8,589 bases of DNA from NCBI GenBank assembly GCA_902478935.1, contig CABSMV010000084.1, forward strand, positions 1 to 8,589. The letters are read 5' to 3'. The number at the start of each line of letters is the position of its first letter. The first letter of the stretch is position 1. The position numbers and the translations under genes were made by a program. This DNA is from an uncultured Collinsella sp. (GTDB lineage Bacteria; Actinomycetota; Coriobacteriia; Coriobacteriales; Coriobacteriaceae). The notes beneath the pieces are model-generated. The model was not told the DNA's origin. It worked only from the letters and a program-made list of their open reading frames with translations, and did not search any database. Below are positions 5,638 through 8,589 of the stretch, in pieces.

Positions 5638-7299
5638 ATGACTAAGCATGTGTTTGTGACCGGCGGCGTGGTTTCGTCTTTGGGCAAGGGCATTACCGCG
5701 GCATCGCTGGGCCGTTTGCTCAAGTCGCGCGGCTACAAGGTGACGATGCAGAAGGCCGACCCGTATCTGAACGTCGACCCCGGTACCATGAGCCCGTTCC
5801 AGCACGGTGAGGTCTTTGTGACCGAGGACGGCTACGAGTCCGATCTGGACCTGGGCCACTACGAGCGTTTTATTGACGAGAACCTGACCCGCGATTCTAA
5901 CTTTACGACGGGCGCCATTTACAAGAGCCTGATTGCCCGCGAGCGTCGCGGTGACTTTTTGGGCGGTACCGTCCAGGTGATCCCGCATGTCACCAATGCT
6001 ATCAAGGACAAATTCCGCCGCATTGAGGAGCAGACTGGCTCCGACGTTGTCATTACCGAGCTGGGTGGCACGATCGGCGACATCGAGTCGCAGCCGTTCG
6101 TGGAGGCTATCCGCCAGTACCGCAAGGAGGCCGGTCCCGAGAACGTCTGCTACATCCACGTATCGCTCGTTCCCTATATCGCCGCCGCCCACGAGGTTAA
6201 GACCAAGCCCACGCAGCACTCCGTCAAGGAGCTGCGCAGCTTTGGTATCCAGCCGGACATCATTGTGCTGCGCTCCGATCACCATATTGATGACGCTATC
6301 CGCGGCAAGATCGCGAGTTTCTGCGACGTCGACACCGACTGTGTCTTTACCAACGAGGATTGCGCGAGCATTTACGACGTGCCGCAGCTGCTCGCGGAGC
6401 AGGACTTTGACCTGCGCATTTGCGAGCGCCTTGGCCTCGATCCGCGCGAGCGCGATATGAGCGCATGGAATGAGTTCCTGCGCAAGCAAAACCATGCCAA
6501 CCATCACGCCGATAAGGTTAAGGTTGCCGTCGTGGGAAAGTACACCCAGCTTCCCGATGCATATCTGTCGGTTATCGAGGCCCTGCATCACGCGGGCGTT
6601 TTCTACGATCGTCACGTAGATGTGCAGCTGGTCGATGGTGAGAGCCTCGATGCCGAAAACGTCAATGAGGTTCTGGGCGACGCATCGGGCATCCTGGTTC
6701 CCGGCGGCTTTGGCAAGCGCGCCCTGGAGGGCAAGATCCTTGCTGCCGAGTTTGCTCGCGAGCACAAGATTCCGTATCTGGGCATTTGCCTGGGTATGCA
6801 GGTTGCCGTGTGCGAGTTCGCCCGCAACGTTGTCGGCCTTGCCGGTGCCAGCTCCTCCGAGTTTGATCCGGACGGTCCGTTTAGCGTAATCGACCTGATG
6901 AGCTCGCAGGAGGACGTGACCGAGAAGGGCGGCACCATGCGCCTGGGCGCCTATCCGTGCAAGCTCGCTGCCGATACCCTCGCGCGTGAGGCGTATGGCG
7001 AGGAGCTTGTCTACGAGCGCCACCGTCACCGTTTTGAGTTCAACAATGCCTTCCGCGATCAGCTCGAGGACGCCGGTCTTGTCATCTCGGGTCTTTCGCC
7101 TGATGAGCGTCTGGTCGAGATGGTCGAGCTGCCGCGCGATGTGCACCCGTGGTTCGTGGCCACCCAGGCTCACCCCGAGTTTAAGAGCCGCCCCACCAAT
7201 CCTCAGCCGCTATTCCGAGAGTTCGTGCGTGCCTCGATTGGCCAGCATGAGGGCGTCGATCGCCTGCAGGTGACGCCCATGAATCGTTCGACGGACTAA
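5638..7299 (+). CDS. pyrG: CTP synthase (glutamine hydrolysing)
   Basis: The 553-residue product catalyses the last step of pyrimidine nucleotide synthesis, ATP-dependent amination of UTP to CTP using glutamine (EC 6.3.4.2), in the cytoplasm. The N-terminal synthetase domain (about 1-270) starts with KHVFVTGGVVSSLGKG carrying the ATP-binding loop (K18) and contains the metal ligands D71 and E141 (ELGGTIGDIE). The C-terminal class I glutamine amidotransferase domain (about 293-535) has the oxyanion segment PGGFG (355-359), nucleophile C384 in GICLGMQ, the MRLG motif (434-437) and the catalytic H512 and E514 in HPEF. All key residues are present and the length is normal. The ATG at 5638 has only a weak ribosome site (CAGGT near 5625), but its N-terminus matches the family. 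xerD follows after two bases. Confidence 0.97.
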   Translation: MTKHVFVTGGVVSSLGKGITAASLGRLLKSRGYKVTMQKADPYLNVDPGTMSPFQHGEVFVTEDGYESDLDLGHYERFIDENLTRDSNFTTGAIYKSLIARERRGDFLGGTVQVIPHVTNAIKDKFRRIEEQTGSDVVITELGGTIGDIESQPFVEAIRQYRKEAGPENVCYIHVSLVPYIAAAHEVKTKPTQHSVKELRSFGIQPDIIVLRSDHHIDDAIRGKIASFCDVDTDCVFTNEDCASIYDVPQLLAEQDFDLRICERLGLDPRERDMSAWNEFLRKQNHANHHADKVKVAVVGKYTQLPDAYLSVIEALHHAGVFYDRHVDVQLVDGESLDAENVNEVLGDASGILVPGGFGKRALEGKILAAEFAREHKIPYLGICLGMQVAVCEFARNVVGLAGASSSEFDPDGPFSVIDLMSSQEDVTEKGGTMRLGAYPCKLAADTLAREAYGEELVYERHRHRFEFNNAFRDQLEDAGLVISGLSPDERLVEMVELPRDVHPWFVATQAHPEFKSRPTNPQPLFREFVRASIGQHEGVDRLQVTPMNRSTD

Positions 7300-7301
7300 G
7301 G

Positions 7302-8243
7302 TTGCCGGCGAACCGGGAACATATCGGAGAAGCTCCTTCGCCGCTCGCTGTGGCGGCGGGGGAGTTTCTTGATTACCTTGCAGTCGAGCGGGGCTTGGCG
7401 CGTAACACGATTGCCGCCTATCGCCGAGACCTGACGACCTACTGTGCCTATCTGGAGCGGACGGGCATTGCGTCCTTTGAGGACGTGAGTCGGCGGGTCA
7501 TTGAGGACTTTATCGCCGATCGGCGCGATGGGGGCTATTCCGATGCCTCGGTGGAGCGCGCGCTCGCTGCCGTCAAAGGCCTGCATGCCTTTTTGGTGCG
7601 CGATGGGGCCGTGACCCAAAATCCTACGGCGGCGTTGCGTTTGCCAAAAAAGGCCGAGTGCCTGCCGGAGTGCCTTTCGGTGGAGGATGTTTCGGCATTG
7701 CTCGACCAGGATTTTCCGGATGGTGAGATGGGTCTGCGCGATCGCGCTATCTTGGAAGTGCTGTATGGGTGCGGCCTGCGCGTGAGCGAGCTGGTGGGGC
7801 TCGATGTGAGTGATATCCATGCCGATGACGGCTTTGTGCTGGTTCGCGGCAAGGGCTCCAAGGAGCGTCTGGTCCCTTTGGTGGGAAGCGCGGCGTGTGC
7901 CCTGACGCACTATATATGTGATGGGCGCCGACTTCTGGCGGCTCATACTCGTGGGACAGAGACGCCGGCGGTCTTTTTAAACAAGAACGGCGGGCGTCTG
8001 TCGCGTCAGGGTGTTCACGTCATATGCGAGCGCTACGGACGCCAGGTGGGGTTGGTGGGACTCCATCCGCACACGTTGCGCCATTCCTTTGCCACCCATA
8101 TGCTCGCGGGCGGCGCGGACCTTCGCGTGCTGCAGGAGATCTTGGGACACGCCGATATATCGACGACGCAGGTCTACACGCATGTCGATCGTACGCAGCT
8201 GACTGAGGTTTACCTGGCGGCCCACCCGCTGGCACATCGCTAA
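7302..8243 (+). CDS. xerD: Tyrosine recombinase XerD
   Basis: The 313-residue product has the two-domain form of XerC/XerD: an N-terminal SAM-like core-binding domain (about 17-105, with FLDYLAVERGLARNTIAAYRRDL in part) and a C-terminal catalytic domain. All catalytic residues can be placed: R160 (GCGLRVSEL), K184 (GKGSKERLVP), H257 and R260 (HTLRHSFATH), H283 (LGHADISTTQ) and nucleophile Y292 (VYTHVD). These enzymes resolve chromosome dimers at dif, usually as a XerC-XerD pair. Assignment to XerD over XerC rests on overall resemblance and on the pyrG-xerD neighbourhood known in Actinobacteria. The only fitting start is TTG at 7302, two bases after the pyrG stop, suggesting translational coupling; a GTG at 7350 is less likely. 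Codon choice is more relaxed than in the arc genes, indicating lower expression. Confidence 0.92.
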   Translation: MPANREHIGEAPSPLAVAAGEFLDYLAVERGLARNTIAAYRRDLTTYCAYLERTGIASFEDVSRRVIEDFIADRRDGGYSDASVERALAAVKGLHAFLVRDGAVTQNPTAALRLPKKAECLPECLSVEDVSALLDQDFPDGEMGLRDRAILEVLYGCGLRVSELVGLDVSDIHADDGFVLVRGKGSKERLVPLVGSAACALTHYICDGRRLLAAHTRGTETPAVFLNKNGGRLSRQGVHVICERYGRQVGLVGLHPHTLRHSFATHMLAGGADLRVLQEILGHADISTTQVYTHVDRTQLTEVYLAAHPLAHR

Positions 8244-8276
8244 TACGCTGCTGAGCTGCGATTACATGCTATCCGA

Positions 8277-8344
8277 GGACGGACCCCCGATTGCTGGAAC
8301 GTGCTGTTGCGCACGTTTTGGCAATCGGGGGTCCGTCCCATTTT
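8277..8344 (+). terminator. 62-base long-stem hairpin after xerD (terminator or dispersed repeat)
   Basis: GGACGGACCCCCGATTGC at 8277-8294 pairs perfectly with 8321-8338, and pairing continues through three G-U pairs and a further 7 bp to 8304/8311, leaving a 6-base loop. That gives an uninterrupted stem of 28 bp. CA and then TTTT (8341-8344) follow, so it can act as the terminator of pyrG-xerD, beginning 34 bases after the stop. The stem is far longer than a terminator requires, which raises the possibility of a small repeat element serving as a terminator. Confidence 0.65.
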
Positions 8345-8386
8345 GCGCCACCGGCCAATGGCTCGGCGGGGTGCACATGCCGCGCG

Positions 8387-8434
8387 TGGGAGAGTTTGGG
8401 GGCGATGTGAACGGGATGTAAAGGGACGTAAAAA
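8387..8434 (+). repeat. Phased GGGA repeats with a tandem 10-bp repeat
   Basis: GGGATGTAAA (8413-8422) and GGGACGTAAA (8423-8432) are adjacent direct copies differing at one position. Upstream, TGGGA (8387-8391) and TGGGG (8397-8401) are also exactly 10 bases apart. Same-face 10-base spacing suggests a protein-binding array; TGGG repeats with 5-base spacers are what MraZ recognises, but no mraZ gene is visible and the match is loose. Confidence 0.3.
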
Positions 8435-8466
8435 TCGCCTCAAGGTCAACTTGAAGGTTGAGGTTG

Positions 8467-8501
8467 AAAGGCGGGGTGCTACAGGTGGCATCCCGCCTTT
8501 G
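8467..8501 (+). terminator. Terminator-like hairpin near the contig end
   Basis: AAAGGCGGGGTGC (8467-8479) pairs with 8488-8500 over 13 positions including one G-U pair, with an 8-base loop. The A residues on one side and TTT on the other mean it could act in both directions, for example for a gene on the opposite strand beyond the contig end. Three short imperfect direct copies of TTGAAGG lie just upstream (8451-8471). Confidence 0.55.
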
Positions 8502-8505
8502 CGTT

Positions 8506-8526
8506 AAACACAACATATTGTGTTTT
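8506..8526. promoter_or_regulatory. Small AT-rich palindrome
   Basis: AAACACAA (8506-8513) and TTGTGTTT (8518-8525) are perfectly complementary around CATA. The size and symmetry fit an operator for a dimeric regulator; it directly abuts the LexA-like box. As RNA it would be a weak hairpin. Confidence 0.35.
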
Positions 8527-8540
8527 CGAACATATGCTCG
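8527..8540. promoter_or_regulatory. Probable LexA (SOS) box
   Basis: CGAACATATGCTCG differs at one position from the perfect palindrome CGAACATATGTTCG, the Gram-positive LexA/DinR-type site (CGAAC-N4-GTTCG). It suggests that a DNA-damage-inducible gene, possibly lexA itself, begins just beyond the contig end or lies on the other strand. No promoter or start codon can be confirmed in the 17 genomic bases that remain. Confidence 0.5.
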
Positions 8541-8557
8541 GGGGTGGCGCCCAATAG

Positions 8558-8589
8558 CTGTCTCTTATACACATCTGACGCTGCCGACG
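8558..8589. other. Illumina Nextera transposase adapter (non-genomic)
   Basis: The last 32 bases begin with CTGTCTCTTATACACATCT, the Tn5 mosaic end used in Nextera libraries, and continue with GACGCTGCCGACG, the reverse complement of the Nextera read-1 adapter tail. The match is exact and stops one base short of the full 33-base adapter. This is untrimmed library sequence at a contig end, not a natural insertion. Confidence 0.97.

Noticed and set aside
5110..7173. 687-codon open frame on the minus strand opposite pyrG
   Set aside because: It lies opposite a fully convincing pyrG and the winged-helix gene, crosses their terminator and promoter, and has low-complexity, family-less translation. 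Long antisense frames arise from the codon bias of GC-rich genes.
8240..8516. Short open frames after xerD on both strands
   Set aside because: They overlap the 62-base hairpin and the terminator-like hairpin, and their translations show no domain or good start context.
8558..8589. A Tn5-like transposon end (mosaic end sequence)
   Set aside because: The bases after the mosaic end are the Nextera adapter tail rather than a transposon, so it is library sequence, not a mobile element.

Overview
The window is a GC-rich bacterial contig end with all recognisable genes on the + strand. Gene content and order point to an actinobacterium of the gut Coriobacteriia, most likely Collinsella. The reasons are an arginine deiminase (ADI) cluster whose transporter is of the YfcC/DcuC type, a DUF1846 protein, and pyrG directly followed by xerD, a neighbourhood also known from other Actinobacteria. 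The genus is an inference from pattern recognition, not a database result.

Layout. Positions 1-2781 hold the end of arcA, then arcB and a YfcC-type arginine/ornithine exchanger (arcD-like): the ADI route, in which arginine becomes citrulline and then ornithine plus carbamoyl phosphate, with ornithine exported in exchange for arginine. Carbamate kinase (arcC), which would make the ATP, is not in this window. The arc genes are separated by strong stem-loops. Positions 2782-3386 are a gap of about 600 bases with no credible gene. It is packed with inverted repeats, including an 86-base imperfect palindrome (2970-3055) and a 69-base near-perfect one (3211-3279). Positions 3387-4868 encode a DUF1846 protein between a good -10 box and a clear intrinsic terminator. 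Positions 5125-5460 encode a small winged-helix DNA-binding protein, also closed by a clear terminator. Positions 5638-8243 are pyrG (CTP synthase) and xerD (tyrosine recombinase), two bases apart and probably co-transcribed.

The tail, 8244-8557, has no gene. It contains a 62-base hairpin with a 28-bp stem, a tandem 10-bp repeat, a terminator-like hairpin, a small palindrome and a near-consensus LexA (SOS) box. The last 32 bases (8558-8589) are not genomic: they match the Illumina Nextera transposase adapter and should be trimmed.

Nothing here is a clear new defence or mobile system. The protein-coding genes are ordinary. The least explained material is the set of three long, mutually unrelated intergenic hairpins and the dense run of stem-loops after arcD. 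They could be repeat elements, structured RNAs or elaborate terminators, and genome-wide copy counting would decide.
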